The position numbers and the translations under genes are program-made. Below are positions 17,123-25,616 of a stretch of DNA of 41,848 nucleotides, in pieces (within the stretch, counting starts at the first letter, position 1; each line of letters opens with the position of its first letter). The stretch covers positions 1 through 41,848 of the forward strand of contig CADCVF010000025.1 of the NCBI GenBank assembly GCA_902806095.1, in the 5' to 3' direction. Below the pieces are notes generated by a model. The model was not told where the DNA came from. It saw only the letters and a list, made by a program, of their open reading frames with translations, and made no database searches. Origin of the DNA: an uncultured Rubrobacteraceae bacterium (lineage in GTDB: Bacteria > Actinomycetota > Rubrobacteria > Rubrobacterales > Rubrobacteraceae).

Positions 17123-17523
17123 CGGAGTCTCGAGCCGTACTCCTCGTCGGTAACGGGCTCAAGCCAATCGGTGCCGCCGTCTGTCGTGGTGGCGATGTTG
17201 ATGGCCATGTGGACCATGTACGTTTCGGGGGTGGCGCCGTGCCAGTGCTTCTCGTCGGGCGCGAAGTAGACGACGCCTCCGGCTTCCACCTCTACGGGTG
17301 GCTCGCCCTCTCTCGCGGCGCGGCAGGTGCCCGTGATTATGTAGAGGATCTGACCCTCAGGATGGGTGTGCCAGTGCGTGCGGGCGCCAGGCTCGAAGAG
17401 GACGCGGTTGACGGCCACGTCGGGTGAGGCACCGACGGGAGCGGCGTCTCTCCATACCGTGCCAGTGAACCAATCCTCGGGTCCAGGCCCGGTCTGCATG
17501 TCTTTCACTGTGACGACTTTCAT
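17119..17523 (-). CDS. Cupin-domain protein
   Basis: This 134-residue single cupin has the two metal-binding motifs: HWHTHPEGQILYIITG (two or three histidines and a glutamate) and KHWHGATP for the second. Proteins of this shape are small metal-dependent enzymes or binding proteins, often annotated as cupin or quercetin-type; the substrate cannot be told. There is no signal peptide. ATG has GGGAGGAAC upstream. Its gene follows the PhoD-like gene in the same direction, separated by a 200-base repeat cluster, and converges on the FDH-2 operon. Confidence 0.85.
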   Translation of the reverse strand: MKVVTVKDMQTGPGPEDWFTGTVWRDAAPVGASPDVAVNRVLFEPGARTHWHTHPEGQILYIITGTCRAAREGEPPVEVEAGGVVYFAPDEKHWHGATPETYMVHMAINIATTTDGGTDWLEPVTDEEYGSRLR

Positions 17524-17545
17524 GGGTTCCTCCCTGCGGTCGGAA

Positions 17546-17721
17546 GCATTTCAGCACGCCTGCTTCGCAGGCTTGTCAGCACGCTCCAGCCTCCGGCTGT
17601 CGCTTGTCAGTACTTCAGCTTATCAGGCTGGGTTTCTTGCTGACCAGCTGACAAGGCGCCAAAGGCGGCGTGCTGACAAGCGAAGCCCGAAGGGCGCAGC
17701 GTGCTGAAGTGCTGAAATGCT
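17546..17721. repeat. Modular palindromic intergenic repeat, locus A
   Basis: The block starts GCATTTCAGCACGCCTGC and ends GTGCTGAAATGC, forming a long imperfect inverted repeat. TCAGCA or TGCTGA words alternate with short hairpins. The first 39 bases are identical to those of locus J 20 kb away. The block fills the space between the PhoD-like stop and the cupin start. Confidence 0.85.
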
Positions 17722-17723
17722 AT

Positions 17724-19373
17724 TCATGCCAGACGATATTCGAGGGTCCCGTACAGGTACGGTTCGTCGTTGTTTTCGGGGGTGGTTCTATCCACCTTCA
17801 GCAGGGCCTCGCGGCCACGAATCTCGAGGCTCGAGATGTGGTTGTGGAACCAGGGTGCTTCGTGTACGAGATGCCAGCGGACGTCTGGTTCCTCGACGCC
17901 GGCCAGCCGGGAGAGCGCCTCGCCGAAGCGCCTGCCCCGTTCGGTCCAGCCGAAGCGCATGATGAGGCGTTCGGGTAGGCCCAGCGGGTTCCGCAGGGGG
18001 GAGCTCGCTGACTGGTAGACGGGGGTTTTGACGCTGTCGCCGAAGTCTATCTTCGCCAGGTAGCCGTGGTGCACGTCTCCCGAGAGGACCGCTACCGAGG
18101 CGGGAGGGTCGCCGTTCGAGATCTCGCCCGAGGCGACGGAGCGTAGCAGGTGCGTGAGGGCAGTGAAGGAGTCGTTGAAGGCGGACCAGTGCTCGAGGTC
18201 GACGAACTGGCGGACCGACTCCCCGATCCTGGCTGCGGGCCGGCCCCAGGCGCCGGCGCAGACGGCTTCGCTGGCCGCTTCCAGGTGGTGGAGTCCAGGG
18301 CCAAGGAGGAAAGGGAGCGAGGTGCCGAAGAGGAGGTGGTCGAAATCGCCCGTGGCCATCTCGACGATCCAGGCCCACTCCTCCTCGTCGAGCATGGAGC
18401 GGTGGCCCTCCTTCAGTACGCGTCCTGCCCGCGAGTCCATCATGATGAGACGGACCCTGCCGAAGTCGCGGTGGTAGCTCCAGCGCGTACCGGAGATCTC
18501 GCGGTCAGCCCTGTAGGCAAACTCACGCAGGATGCGCGTCGGGTTCTCGGCTCCTTGCACCCTCTCGAAGAGCCCATCCTCCTCCAGCTCTCGCGGGGAG
18601 AGGTTGCCGAGGTGCTGGTAGACCCAGTAGGACATGAAAGCCCCTATGATGCGCTCCTCCCACCACGGCATGCCGCGCATCTGGCGGACCCAGACCTCCG
18701 AGATGTTCCAGTCGTCGTTGACGTCGTGGTCGTCGAAGATCATCGCCGTCGGCACGGTCGAGAGGAGCCACCTGATGACGGGGTCCTTCCAAGCGTCCCA
18801 GTACAGGCGCGTGTACTCCTCGAAGTCGGCGACCTGCTCACCCGGCGGCTCGTTCGTGTCGCGCCGCGAGCGGATTAAATCCAGGGCGCCCTCGGAGACC
18901 TCGTCGGCGTAGATCTGATCCCCCAGGAGTAGCAGCGCATCCGGCCATCTCTCGTGGGGCTCGCGCATCATGCGCAGGGCCAGAGCCTGGAGGGCATCCC
19001 GCTCGTGGCCCTCTCCATGCGCGTCGGCGGCGAGCGTGTACGGGGATTCGTGCGGCACCGAGACGCGACAAGACCCGTAGGAGAGGTTCAACTCCCCATC
19101 GGACGAGATCGTCCTGATCACAGACGGCGGGAAGTCGTGTTCGTCGTCGGGCCAGACCTTCGCGCCGTCGAGGGAGACCTCGTACTCGTAGGTCTTCCCC
19201 GGTTCGAGGTCCTTGAGCCTGACCAGGGCATAATGGTGGCCCTCGATCTCGAAGGTGGGTGCCGTGTGGCCGAGCACCTCGACCTCACAGGCCCCGTCGG
19301 TCTCGACCCAGATGGTGGCATCCGTCTCCCCGGCGTAGCGCAGCAGCGGGCCGAGGGTCAGTTCGGGAGCCAT
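17724..19373 (-). CDS. PhoD-like metallophosphatase (alkaline phosphatase D family)
   Basis: The 549-residue protein has an N-terminal fibronectin-like domain (about residues 1-90) and a PhoD-type metallophosphatase domain. Metal-site motifs are GSCR at 101, GDQIYAD at about 150, FDDHDVNDDWN at about 215 and SGDVHHGYL at about 430. PhoD enzymes hydrolyse phosphodiesters and monoesters with calcium and iron. Unlike classical PhoD, no twin-arginine signal is present, so it is probably cytoplasmic. A TAGAAT hexamer ends six bases before the ATG, suggesting a leaderless transcript. The stop codon is directly followed by the repeat block. Confidence 0.85.
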   Translation of the reverse strand: MAPELTLGPLLRYAGETDATIWVETDGACEVEVLGHTAPTFEIEGHHYALVRLKDLEPGKTYEYEVSLDGAKVWPDDEHDFPPSVIRTISSDGELNLSYGSCRVSVPHESPYTLAADAHGEGHERDALQALALRMMREPHERWPDALLLLGDQIYADEVSEGALDLIRSRRDTNEPPGEQVADFEEYTRLYWDAWKDPVIRWLLSTVPTAMIFDDHDVNDDWNISEVWVRQMRGMPWWEERIIGAFMSYWVYQHLGNLSPRELEEDGLFERVQGAENPTRILREFAYRADREISGTRWSYHRDFGRVRLIMMDSRAGRVLKEGHRSMLDEEEWAWIVEMATGDFDHLLFGTSLPFLLGPGLHHLEAASEAVCAGAWGRPAARIGESVRQFVDLEHWSAFNDSFTALTHLLRSVASGEISNGDPPASVAVLSGDVHHGYLAKIDFGDSVKTPVYQSASSPLRNPLGLPERLIMRFGWTERGRRFGEALSRLAGVEEPDVRWHLVHEAPWFHNHISSLEIRGREALLKVDRTTPENNDEPYLYGTLEYRLA

Positions 19374-19379
19374 GTCAGG

Positions 19380-19385
19380 ATTCTA
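19380..19385 (-). promoter_or_regulatory. -10 box for a leaderless PhoD-like transcript
   Basis: TAGAAT on the minus strand, with six bases (CCTGAC) before the ATG and no ribosome site. It overlaps the short gap after the DASS gene stop. Confidence 0.45.
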
Positions 19386-19401
19386 CCCGCAGCCGGCTCT
19401 C

Positions 19402-20994
19402 TTACGCCAGGGTCAGGCCTGCCATAACGGGGATCAGAAGCACGATCAGGATCAGACCGAGCACGTCGAAGACTATGCCAGAGCGGACCATCTTGGTTAT
19501 GGGGATCATCCCGGAGCCGTAGACGACGGCGTTCTGCGGCGTGCTGACAGGCATCATAAAGCCGAAAGAGGCCCCGAAGACAGCGGCGAGCGCGGGTACC
19601 AGGGGGTCCAGACCAGCGGCCGAGGCTATCGGGATCACGATGGGCACGACGATAGTGGCGCTCGCCGTGTTGGAGGTGGTCTCGGAGATGAGGATGGCGA
19701 TAATCGCAGAGACCGCGGAGACCGCGAGCAGGCTAGTGAAGCCGAGGGTATCGGCTATGCCGGTGCCGAGGGTCTCTGCGAGGCCCGTGTCCGCGAGCAG
19801 TATCCCGAGCGCGATGCCGCACCCGAAGAGGATTATCGTCCCCCAGTCTATCTTCGCCGCGTCGTTCCAGTTCATGGTGAAGCGCCGCTCGGACCAGTTG
19901 ATCGGAAGGAGGAACAGGAGCGCCGCGCCGATGATCGCGACCGTCCCTTCGTCGAGCCTGCTGTAGAGCACGCTGTAGACGAGTGACTCGTCGCCGAAGA
20001 TCACCGCCGAGAGACCTGGCAGGATCCAGAGGCTGACGGCGACAGCGAAGGCTATAAGGGTGTTTCGCTCGCCGGTCGAGAAGGAGCCGAGCTTGCTCCG
20101 CTCTTCCGCTATGTACTCTTCGGCGCCGGTGATCCTGCGCACCTCGGGCCGGTTGAGCAGGATCAGGATGGTGCAGAGCGCGATGAACATGAGCAAACAG
20201 ATCGGGAAAGCGGTCACGACCCAGCTGAAGAAGGTAATCCTGACGTCGGTCGCCTCCTCGATAAAGGCGATCCCGATAAGGTTGGGAGGGGACCCGATGG
20301 GCGTGAGAAGTCCTCCGACGCCGGCGCCGTAGGAGATCATGAGCATGAGCGCCGTGCCGAAGCGAAGGCGGCTTACGTCCCTGTCTGTATCTGACTGATC
20401 GCTCACCATGCCGCCGAGGGCGCCCATCATTCCGAGCCCTATCGGCAGGAGCATGGCAGCGGTCGTGGTGTTGGAGATGAAGGCGCTTATGCTGGCCGCG
20501 ATGACGCCGAAGGCGATGATTACACCATAGGTCGAGCGCCCCACCCCTGGCAGCGAGAGCACGAGGAACGCGAACCTCCTGTCGAGGCCGTGGGTGATCA
20601 TGGCCTGGGCCAGGACGAAGGCCCCTATGAACAGGAAAATAACGGGGTCGGCGAAGCCGGCGAAGACGATGTCGCCAGGGGCGTCCTCAGCGTTGGGGCC
20701 TACGCCTGGGACGTTGAAGAGCACGCAGAGGGCGAGCGCCAGGACCGCCGTGACCGGGATGGGGATGGCCTCTGAGAGCCAGTAGACGATGGCGAAGGTG
20801 AGCACGGCGGCGAGCGTGTGCTGTTCCCTTGGCAGGGGCAGCGGCAAGAAGTACATGATCAGGAAAGCGACGGGCCCGAGTACGAGCCCTGTGGTCTGAC
20901 GTATCCGCTCGAATCTCTCTTCGGCCGGGGTGAGCACCTCACGCTGCTCTGCGAGCGTCTGGTAGGTGCCGCTCGGCCTTACGTCCTCGCTCAA
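19402..20994 (-). CDS. DASS/SLC13-family anion:sodium symporter
   Basis: This 530-residue transporter has about 12-13 membrane helices. The two SNT motifs that bind substrate and sodium are present: ISNTTTAAMLLPIG at about residue 173 and SETTSNTASATI at about 445. The family imports di- and tricarboxylates (succinate, malate, citrate) or sulfate with sodium. The helix-rich core and the VSTPQNAVVYGSG segment fit bacterial dicarboxylate members such as SdcS, but the substrate is not determined by sequence alone. The start is a TTG with AGGAGG four bases upstream, clearer than any ATG or GTG nearby. The N-terminal 35 residues are hydrophilic. Confidence 0.88.
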   Translation of the reverse strand: MSEDVRPSGTYQTLAEQREVLTPAEERFERIRQTTGLVLGPVAFLIMYFLPLPLPREQHTLAAVLTFAIVYWLSEAIPIPVTAVLALALCVLFNVPGVGPNAEDAPGDIVFAGFADPVIFLFIGAFVLAQAMITHGLDRRFAFLVLSLPGVGRSTYGVIIAFGVIAASISAFISNTTTAAMLLPIGLGMMGALGGMVSDQSDTDRDVSRLRFGTALMLMISYGAGVGGLLTPIGSPPNLIGIAFIEEATDVRITFFSWVVTAFPICLLMFIALCTILILLNRPEVRRITGAEEYIAEERSKLGSFSTGERNTLIAFAVAVSLWILPGLSAVIFGDESLVYSVLYSRLDEGTVAIIGAALLFLLPINWSERRFTMNWNDAAKIDWGTIILFGCGIALGILLADTGLAETLGTGIADTLGFTSLLAVSAVSAIIAILISETTSNTASATIVVPIVIPIASAAGLDPLVPALAAVFGASFGFMMPVSTPQNAVVYGSGMIPITKMVRSGIVFDVLGLILIVLLIPVMAGLTLA

Positions 20995-21060
20995 GATTCC
21001 TCCTTTAATCCTACTCCTGGCCGGCAGTATAGCGACTGATGTAACGTCTTACCCGCACGC

Positions 21061-22155
21061 TTAGCCCGGCGCTGTGCCCTTGGTCAGGTAGTCCATCATA
21101 CCCACTAGCGAGCCGCTCCTCTCTAGTGCGGCCCGCTGCAACTCAGCCCCTGTGCCTAGCTCCACGATCTCGAGCACACCGCCCAGTTCTTCCTCGCAGC
21201 CGAGGTCCCTGGCGACGGGCCGCAGCTCCTCGACCAGCCCACGGGCCATCGAACGGGCCGATATCATCCTGCCTGCTGCGAAGGCGTAGAAATCGGCGTC
21301 CATCCCGTAGCGCACGGCGCGCCACTTGTTCTCCGCGTTGTACAGAGCGTCCTCAGGAGGCTGCTCGTCCATACCGACCCTCGCAACGAGGCACTGGACG
21401 AGCGCGGCGAGGGCTACCGTGTAGGATGCGTCCGTCTGTACGTCCGGCGCGCGCAGCTCCACAGTGCCGAACTTCTGGTGCGGACGCGCATCCCACCAGC
21501 ACCAGGAGTAGTCGGGAATGCTCCCCGAGACGACGAGTGCCTCGATGTGGTCCTCGAAGTCCTCCCAATTCTGGAAGACCGGCGGTAGGCCAGAGCGGGG
21601 GAACATCTCGAAGATCTTGATCCGCGTCGAGGCGAGGCTGGTGTCTGACCCGCGCCAGAAAGGTGAGTTGGCCGAGAGCGCAACGAGAAGCGGCACGTGC
21701 CTGGCGAGCGCGTTTACGGCCAGAATAGCCGTATCTCCGTCGGGGACGGCGACGTGGACGTGCAGGCCGTAGATCCCCTGTGTCCTCGCAACCCAGCCCA
21801 TCTCCTCCACGACCCGGAGGTTGTGATCCCCACCCGTGAGCGGCTGCTCCGTCGGCTCGGAGAAAGGGTGGGCGCCAGCCGCGACGATCTCGATCCCACG
21901 GCTGCGTGCGAGGTCACGCACCTCCCTGCGCAACCCCGGCAACTCGCGCGCGAGGTCTGCAACCGTCGCGAAGATCGGGGAGAGCATCTCGACACAAGAC
22001 CGCGAGAGCTCCGAGGTGATCAGCCGCGAGCCATCCCCCGCGGCGAGCACCTCCTCGACCGCCGGGGTCAGCCCACGCGAGACGGGATCGACGAGCTGAA
22101 ATTCCTCCTCGACCCCGACCGTATAAGGTGCCGTCGCACCGAATCCACTCTGCAT
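21061..22155 (-). CDS. Carboxylate-amine ligase, YbdK/GCS2 family
   Basis: The 364-residue protein belongs to the glutamate-cysteine ligase type 2 family. Visible marks are the VGVEEEFQLVD start, the HNLRVVEEMGWVARTQGIYGLHVHVAVPD core, FGTVELRAPDVQTD and the ENKWRAVRYGMDA segment. YbdK-type enzymes form amide bonds between glutamate and an amine, with weak gamma-glutamylcysteine ligase activity; relatives act in glutathione-like or mycothiol-independent thiol and peptide pathways. The true product is unknown here. A TAGAGT hexamer ends six bases before the ATG, and no ribosome site fits between. Confidence 0.87.
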   Translation of the reverse strand: MQSGFGATAPYTVGVEEEFQLVDPVSRGLTPAVEEVLAAGDGSRLITSELSRSCVEMLSPIFATVADLARELPGLRREVRDLARSRGIEIVAAGAHPFSEPTEQPLTGGDHNLRVVEEMGWVARTQGIYGLHVHVAVPDGDTAILAVNALARHVPLLVALSANSPFWRGSDTSLASTRIKIFEMFPRSGLPPVFQNWEDFEDHIEALVVSGSIPDYSWCWWDARPHQKFGTVELRAPDVQTDASYTVALAALVQCLVARVGMDEQPPEDALYNAENKWRAVRYGMDADFYAFAAGRMISARSMARGLVEELRPVARDLGCEEELGGVLEIVELGTGAELQRAALERSGSLVGMMDYLTKGTAPG

Positions 22156-22161
22156 CCGCGT

Positions 22162-22167
22162 ACTCTA
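22162..22167 (-). promoter_or_regulatory. -10 box for a leaderless carboxylate-amine ligase transcript
   Basis: TAGAGT on the minus strand, six bases (ACGCGG) before the ATG. It directly abuts the repeat of locus B. Confidence 0.4.
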
Positions 22168-22350
22168 GCATTTCAGCCAGTCAGCACGCTCAGGCCTTGC
22201 GGCCTTCGCTTGTCAGCATGTCAGCTTTGTTGGGATCTGTTTGCGTTGGTCGTGCTCACTCTGTGGTGTAAAGGGCTCCGCAGTAAATGATGCGGAGCCT
22301 GGCACAGCGTGTGGGAGCCTCGCTGGTAGCTACTTGCTGAAATGCTGACA
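22168..22350. repeat. Modular palindromic intergenic repeat, locus B
   Basis: Two repeat clusters (22168-22229 and 22333-22354) contain GCATTTCAGC, GTCAGCACGC, a GGCCTTGCGGCC hairpin and GCTTGTCAGC words. They flank about 100 bases of unrelated sequence that holds the hairpin at 22274-22299. Confidence 0.75.
22274..22299 (-). terminator. Hairpin downstream of the two-helix membrane protein gene
   Basis: A perfect 9-bp stem GGCTCCGCA/TGCGGAGCC with an 8-base loop, followed on the minus strand by CTTTACACC. Confidence 0.5.
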
Positions 22351-22356
22351 AGCGTA

Positions 22357-22385
22357 GGTTTAGGAAGGGTGGCCCTTTCTAAACC
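22357..22385 (-). terminator. Hairpin spanning the stop codon of the two-helix membrane protein gene
   Basis: Arms of 13 bases (GGTTTAGGAAGGG and CCCTTTCTAAACC) pair with one mismatch around a 3-base loop. The TAA stop lies in the downstream arm on the minus strand, so the last codons form half the stem. Confidence 0.5.
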
Positions 22386-23205
22386 CACTACGGCTGAGGG
22401 CCATTTGGATGCGGTGGGAGCTTTCGAGGTCGCGGACGGCATCGAAGAGCTTGCCCTCTGGGACGGTGGCGTGCCAGCGCTCGGTCCTGTAGCCGTAGCG
22501 GCGCTTTAGCTCGCGCACCGAGTCTCCCGTGTAGCGGAGGGCGTAGACGAGCTTGTGGGCCTCGTCGGGCTTGCGCGGCAAGAGGTTGTGACGTCCCTCG
22601 GTCCACCAGGAAATCCCAAGCATAGGCTCGCCGGAGCGTAGGATCAACCGCGTCTCCCACTCAACCCTAAGAGCGCCCATCTCGAATGTACCTGGGAGCA
22701 CACTAAGCGGTCCCAAAGCGAACTCGTCGTCACCGTAGAATCCGAAGGTGCGGCCGAGACGTTCTCTAAGTTTCCCTTTATGCAGCCGCTCGTAGCGGGA
22801 ACGCAGGGCGAGCAACTGCTCGTCCGAGTATGCCCTGAGTCCTCCTGCCGTCGGGCGATGGGGGTCCAGACCACCCCTGCTGAGTACCGCAGAGAAGGCC
22901 CTGTACGACCTCAGGCTCTTGAGGAGCCAGACCAGATAGCCTCCGATGGCGACAGCGACGCCGAGGAGCATCGTCGCGTCGAACGCGCCCCACGGTATCG
23001 TCACGCTTGCACCAGCAGGTGTACCGTTACGCAGGAAGAATTGATAGAACACGATGACGGCGCCCGTAACGGCGATAAAGAAGGCAAATCCGACCAGAAC
23101 AAAAGCCGCGAACCTTCGGATGGGCGCGGCGCAAGACGAGGCCAGGCCCTCCCACGCCACCCGCTCTTCGTCGATCCCAAACGACGCTGTCCCCAGCTTC
23201 TCCAC
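22360..23205 (-). CDS. Hypothetical two-helix membrane protein
   Basis: I do not recognise this 281-residue protein. It has two membrane helices, at about residues 33-56 (FAAFVLVGFAFFIAVTGAVIVF) and 76-97 (MLLGVAVAIGGYLVWLL), joined by a short outer loop, and a C-terminal cytoplasmic domain of about 180 residues. This domain is rich in arginine and tyrosine and may be a beta-type PH-like fold (RVEWETRLILRSGEPMLGISWW), but that is a weak impression. The GTG start has a TATACT hexamer seven bases before it and GGAG only three bases away, so a leaderless start is likely. It is divergent from the LCP gene across a repeat cluster. Confidence 0.7.
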   Translation of the reverse strand: MEKLGTASFGIDEERVAWEGLASSCAAPIRRFAAFVLVGFAFFIAVTGAVIVFYQFFLRNGTPAGASVTIPWGAFDATMLLGVAVAIGGYLVWLLKSLRSYRAFSAVLSRGGLDPHRPTAGGLRAYSDEQLLALRSRYERLHKGKLRERLGRTFGFYGDDEFALGPLSVLPGTFEMGALRVEWETRLILRSGEPMLGISWWTEGRHNLLPRKPDEAHKLVYALRYTGDSVRELKRRYGYRTERWHATVPEGKLFDAVRDLESSHRIQMALSRSGFRKGHPS

Positions 23206-23265
23206 ATTCTCCAGTATACTCGCATCCCACCGGTCGAGAATGGGTTAGAGATCACGCGTGAAAGT

Positions 23266-23425
23266 GATTCAGCACTTCAGCACGCTCCGGCTTCGCCCTC
23301 GCTTGTCAGCACGGCGGCTGCGCCGCCTCTCAGCCAGGACTCGCGCTCACGAAAGCTGAAGTGCTGAGAGTCGTCGAAGACGGCGTGCTGAAGTGCTGAC
23401 AAGCCGTCGCAGGCGGCGTGCTGCA
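23266..23425. repeat. Modular palindromic intergenic repeat, locus C
   Basis: The left part reads TTCAGCACTTCAGCACGC and the right part GTGCTGAAGTGCTGACAAGC. Internal GC-rich hairpins include GGCGGCTGCGCCGCC. It fills the divergent space between the membrane protein gene and the LCP gene; its right edge abuts the LCP -10 box. Confidence 0.8.
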
Positions 23426-23426
23426 T

Positions 23427-23432
23427 TACAAT
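23427..23432 (+). promoter_or_regulatory. -10 box for a leaderless LCP transcript
   Basis: TACAAT, six bases (GGTGCG) before the ATG at 23439. No -35 box is evident, because the repeat occupies that region. Confidence 0.45.
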
Positions 23433-23438
23433 GGTGCG

Positions 23439-24275
23439 ATGGGCATGAAGGTCTACAAGGCGGGACGTCAGAGTCCGGACGGTAAGGGGCGGGGTAGAGT
23501 CCTCAGGCCCTTACTCCTGCTACTGCTTGTACTCCTCGCCCTCATACTCGTATACCTGATCTTACCGTTCGGAGGGCAGCGGGTGGTCTTGCTCGGGAGT
23601 GACGCGCGAGCCGGGGAGGCCTCTCGCTCGGACACCATCGTGGTGACCAAGGCGGGAGGCGGTATGCTCGCCGTGCCTCGCGACACCCTCGTCTACATCC
23701 CCGGTGTCGGGGAGGATAAGATCAACGCCGCCTTCGCCAGCGGGGGCCCTGATCTTACCGTCGAGACGCTCGAGGACCTTACCGGCGTCCGGATGAACGA
23801 CTACATCGTAGTACACTTCGGCGGGGTTGAGGAGATGGTCGACGCTCTGGGTGGGATCACCCTCGAAGTAGACCATCCGATAAGGGTCGGAATCGACGGA
23901 CGCCGGGTCTACATACCGGCAGGCACCCAGACCCTAAACGGGCCGCAGGCGCTTGCATACGTCCGCTACAGAGGTGGCCCGACGGCGGATATCGGGAGGA
24001 TAGGCCGCCAGCAGAAATTCCTGCGGGAGCTGGCCAGCGAATCCACCTCACTCACCAAACTGCCACGCCTACCCGCCACAATCAGGGCTACCTGGCGCAA
24101 CATCGACACGAACATGAACCCTCTCGAAGCTGCCCGGTTCGCCGTCCGCACCCGACTCTCCGGCATCGGGGACGCCGAACTCTACCCAGGCACCCCACAG
24201 TACATAGGCGGCATCTCCTACTGGGTCCCGGACAAAGAGGCCGGGGATAAGGTCGTCGCACAGACGATCGAATAG
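23439..24275 (+). CDS. LytR-CpsA-Psr (LCP) family cell-wall ligase
   Basis: This 278-residue protein has a basic cytoplasmic start, one membrane helix at residues 24-43 (PLLLLLLVLLALILVYLILP) and an extracellular LCP domain. LCP landmarks are LLGSDAR, RSDTIVV, the arginine in AVPRDTLV, and the later ALAYVRYRGGPTADIGRIGRQQ block with its conserved arginines. LCP enzymes transfer polyprenyl-linked glycopolymers onto peptidoglycan or onto protein at the outer face of the membrane. The ATG at 23439 is used because TACAAT lies six bases upstream; an earlier GTG would start inside the repeat. The GT39-type gene at 28.6 kb could belong to the same cell-envelope work, but is not linked. Confidence 0.9.
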   Translation: MGMKVYKAGRQSPDGKGRGRVLRPLLLLLLVLLALILVYLILPFGGQRVVLLGSDARAGEASRSDTIVVTKAGGGMLAVPRDTLVYIPGVGEDKINAAFASGGPDLTVETLEDLTGVRMNDYIVVHFGGVEEMVDALGGITLEVDHPIRVGIDGRRVYIPAGTQTLNGPQALAYVRYRGGPTADIGRIGRQQKFLRELASESTSLTKLPRLPATIRATWRNIDTNMNPLEAARFAVRTRLSGIGDAELYPGTPQYIGGISYWVPDKEAGDKVVAQTIE

Positions 24276-24287
24276 TAGGTTTTCGGC

Positions 24288-24444
24288 CTCAGCTAGTCAG
24301 CATTTCAGCACGCCGCTTCGCGGCTCTCAGCATTTCAGCGGGTTATTGGCGGGCCACCCTGAGCATCACCTGCGAGGCCACTATTACAAGCGCGCTTTCC
24401 GCAAGTCGCACGTAATGCGCGACAAGCCGAGGTCTGAAGTGCTA
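24288..24444. repeat. Modular palindromic intergenic repeat, locus D
   Basis: Between the convergent LCP and DUF2225 stops. The left cluster (24288-24343) has GTCAGCATTTCAGCACGCC, a GCCGCTTCGCGGC hairpin and CTCAGCATTTCAGC. On the other strand TAGCACTTCAG directly follows the DUF2225 stop. Confidence 0.75.
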
Positions 24445-25119
24445 CTACGCGGCTTGCTCCCTGGCGAGCTTGCTCTGTCTATCTATGAGGCGGTCGAGCC
24501 AGGCTATGCGGGGGTCGCCATCGGTCGTGCGGCCAGCGTTTACGTACCAGTTGAGGGCTTCGCGGTGGTTGCCGAGGCGGCGATTGAGCTCCCCGACGAG
24601 GTAGGTGGTGACGGAGAGTTCGCGCCCGATGAGGTCGTCCTCCTGCAGGGAGCGCATAAAGTGGCGCAGGGCCCTCAGCTGGAACGTGCTCTCGAAGGGA
24701 CGCTCCTTCTCCTTGCGGCAGACCCAGGAGGCGCGCAGGCACAGGTCGCCAAGCTCACGGGACTTGAGGCTCCGCTCCTTGCCACAGACCTCGGCCGCGT
24801 GGAAGCCGAGCCACGGTGGTTGGCCCTTGCGGAAGACCTTCAGCAGGCCGTCCTCCTTGAGGCGCTCCTCTATGCCGTAGCGTTCGTCGAAGGTCAGGTC
24901 GAGGTCGTCGAAAGCCTCGCCTGCCGCGAACGAGCACACCGGGCACATGGTCACGGCGTTCCGGATCAAACGCGCCCCGTCCGAGGGACGGCCGGGGATC
25001 TTGGGACAGAGGTCTGCCTCCCTGCCGACGGTGACGTAGGTGCTCGCGTAGACGGCCCTGAACACGTGGCCGCAGACGGGACAGACGACGTAAGGTCTGC
25101 TCGACTCACCCACAGGCAT
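24445..25119 (-). CDS. DUF2225 family zinc-ribbon/TPR-like protein
   Basis: The 224-residue protein fits the DUF2225 family. Two CxxC pairs near the N-terminus (VVCPVCGHVF at about residue 12 and TMCPVCSFAA at about 57) would bind zinc, and a further CxxC-like site is absent. The C-terminal half is helical with repeat character (LCLRASWVCRKEKERPFE, YLVGELNRRLGNHREALNWYVNA), similar to a TPR. Function of the family is unknown. The ATG has GAGGTGAGGG upstream. An extended -10 promoter is visible about 80 bases upstream. Confidence 0.8.
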   Translation of the reverse strand: MPVGESSRPYVVCPVCGHVFRAVYASTYVTVGREADLCPKIPGRPSDGARLIRNAVTMCPVCSFAAGEAFDDLDLTFDERYGIEERLKEDGLLKVFRKGQPPWLGFHAAEVCGKERSLKSRELGDLCLRASWVCRKEKERPFESTFQLRALRHFMRSLQEDDLIGRELSVTTYLVGELNRRLGNHREALNWYVNAGRTTDGDPRIAWLDRLIDRQSKLAREQAA

Positions 25120-25196
25120 CCCTCACCTCTCGCGTGCCACAGTGCCTCGTTTCTGAGTCCCTCTTGGGGCTTGGATTGGGGATCAAAGCGCCCCCG

Positions 25197-25205
25197 ATTC
25201 TACCA
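25197..25205 (-). promoter_or_regulatory. Extended -10 promoter of the DUF2225 gene
   Basis: TGGTAGAAT on the minus strand fits an extended -10 element (TGn plus TAGAAT). No -35 match is seen. The leader would be about 70 bases. Confidence 0.35.
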
Positions 25206-25263
25206 TATCCTCTTGCTCCAGCCCTTAGCTCCGGCCCCTTGCTCTAGCCGTGTGCTGCGCCGG

Positions 25264-25269
25264 TATACT
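25264..25269 (+). promoter_or_regulatory. Candidate -10 box of the 65-residue protein gene
   Basis: TATACT, 34 bases before the ATG at 25304. A TTGCTC lies 19 bases upstream as a weak -35 box. Confidence 0.3.
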
Positions 25270-25303
25270 TCTCTGCAAGGTACTACCAAGTGGGAGGCAC
25301 CGT

Positions 25304-25501
25304 ATGGAGCAGCGCAAGAGCGAGGCCGAGGTTGCCCTGGAACTGATGCGGCTCGTTCTGGAGCATGCCGGGAGCAGGCGGCTCTCCCCGACCCGTACTC
25401 TGGCCCTCTACCACCTGTGCAAAGAGGCCGTCGCCTACTCCCCGGAAGACCGCGTAACTGCGGATTACCTCGAAGACAACCTGAAGAAGTTGCTTCAATA
25501 G
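25304..25501 (+). CDS. Hypothetical small helical protein
   Basis: This 65-residue protein is predicted to be fully helical and charged (EAEVALELMRLVLEHAGS, TRTLALYHLCKEAVAYSPED, ADYLEDNLKKLLQ). It has no membrane or signal segment, and I do not recognise a family. The ATG is supported by GGGAGG seven bases upstream, and the upstream TATACT supports independent transcription. Its TAG stop codon overlaps the first bases of a repeat unit. Confidence 0.65.
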   Translation: MEQRKSEAEVALELMRLVLEHAGSRRLSPTRTLALYHLCKEAVAYSPEDRVTADYLEDNLKKLLQ

Positions 25502-25530
25502 CATTTCAGCACTTCAGCTTGTCAGCTTCT
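25500..25530 (+). repeat. Short intergenic repeat, locus E
   Basis: AGCATTTCAGCACTTCAGC followed by TTGTCAGC begins inside the stop codon of the preceding gene. It is a minimal copy without GC hairpins. Confidence 0.7.
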
Positions 25531-25616
25531 TGATCTCACTCGTAGCTATATGCGCTTTTCGCGGCAGGTCGATTCCTTGGCTATCCGGGTAGGCTCGGGG
25601 GCGCACGCCCCCGACT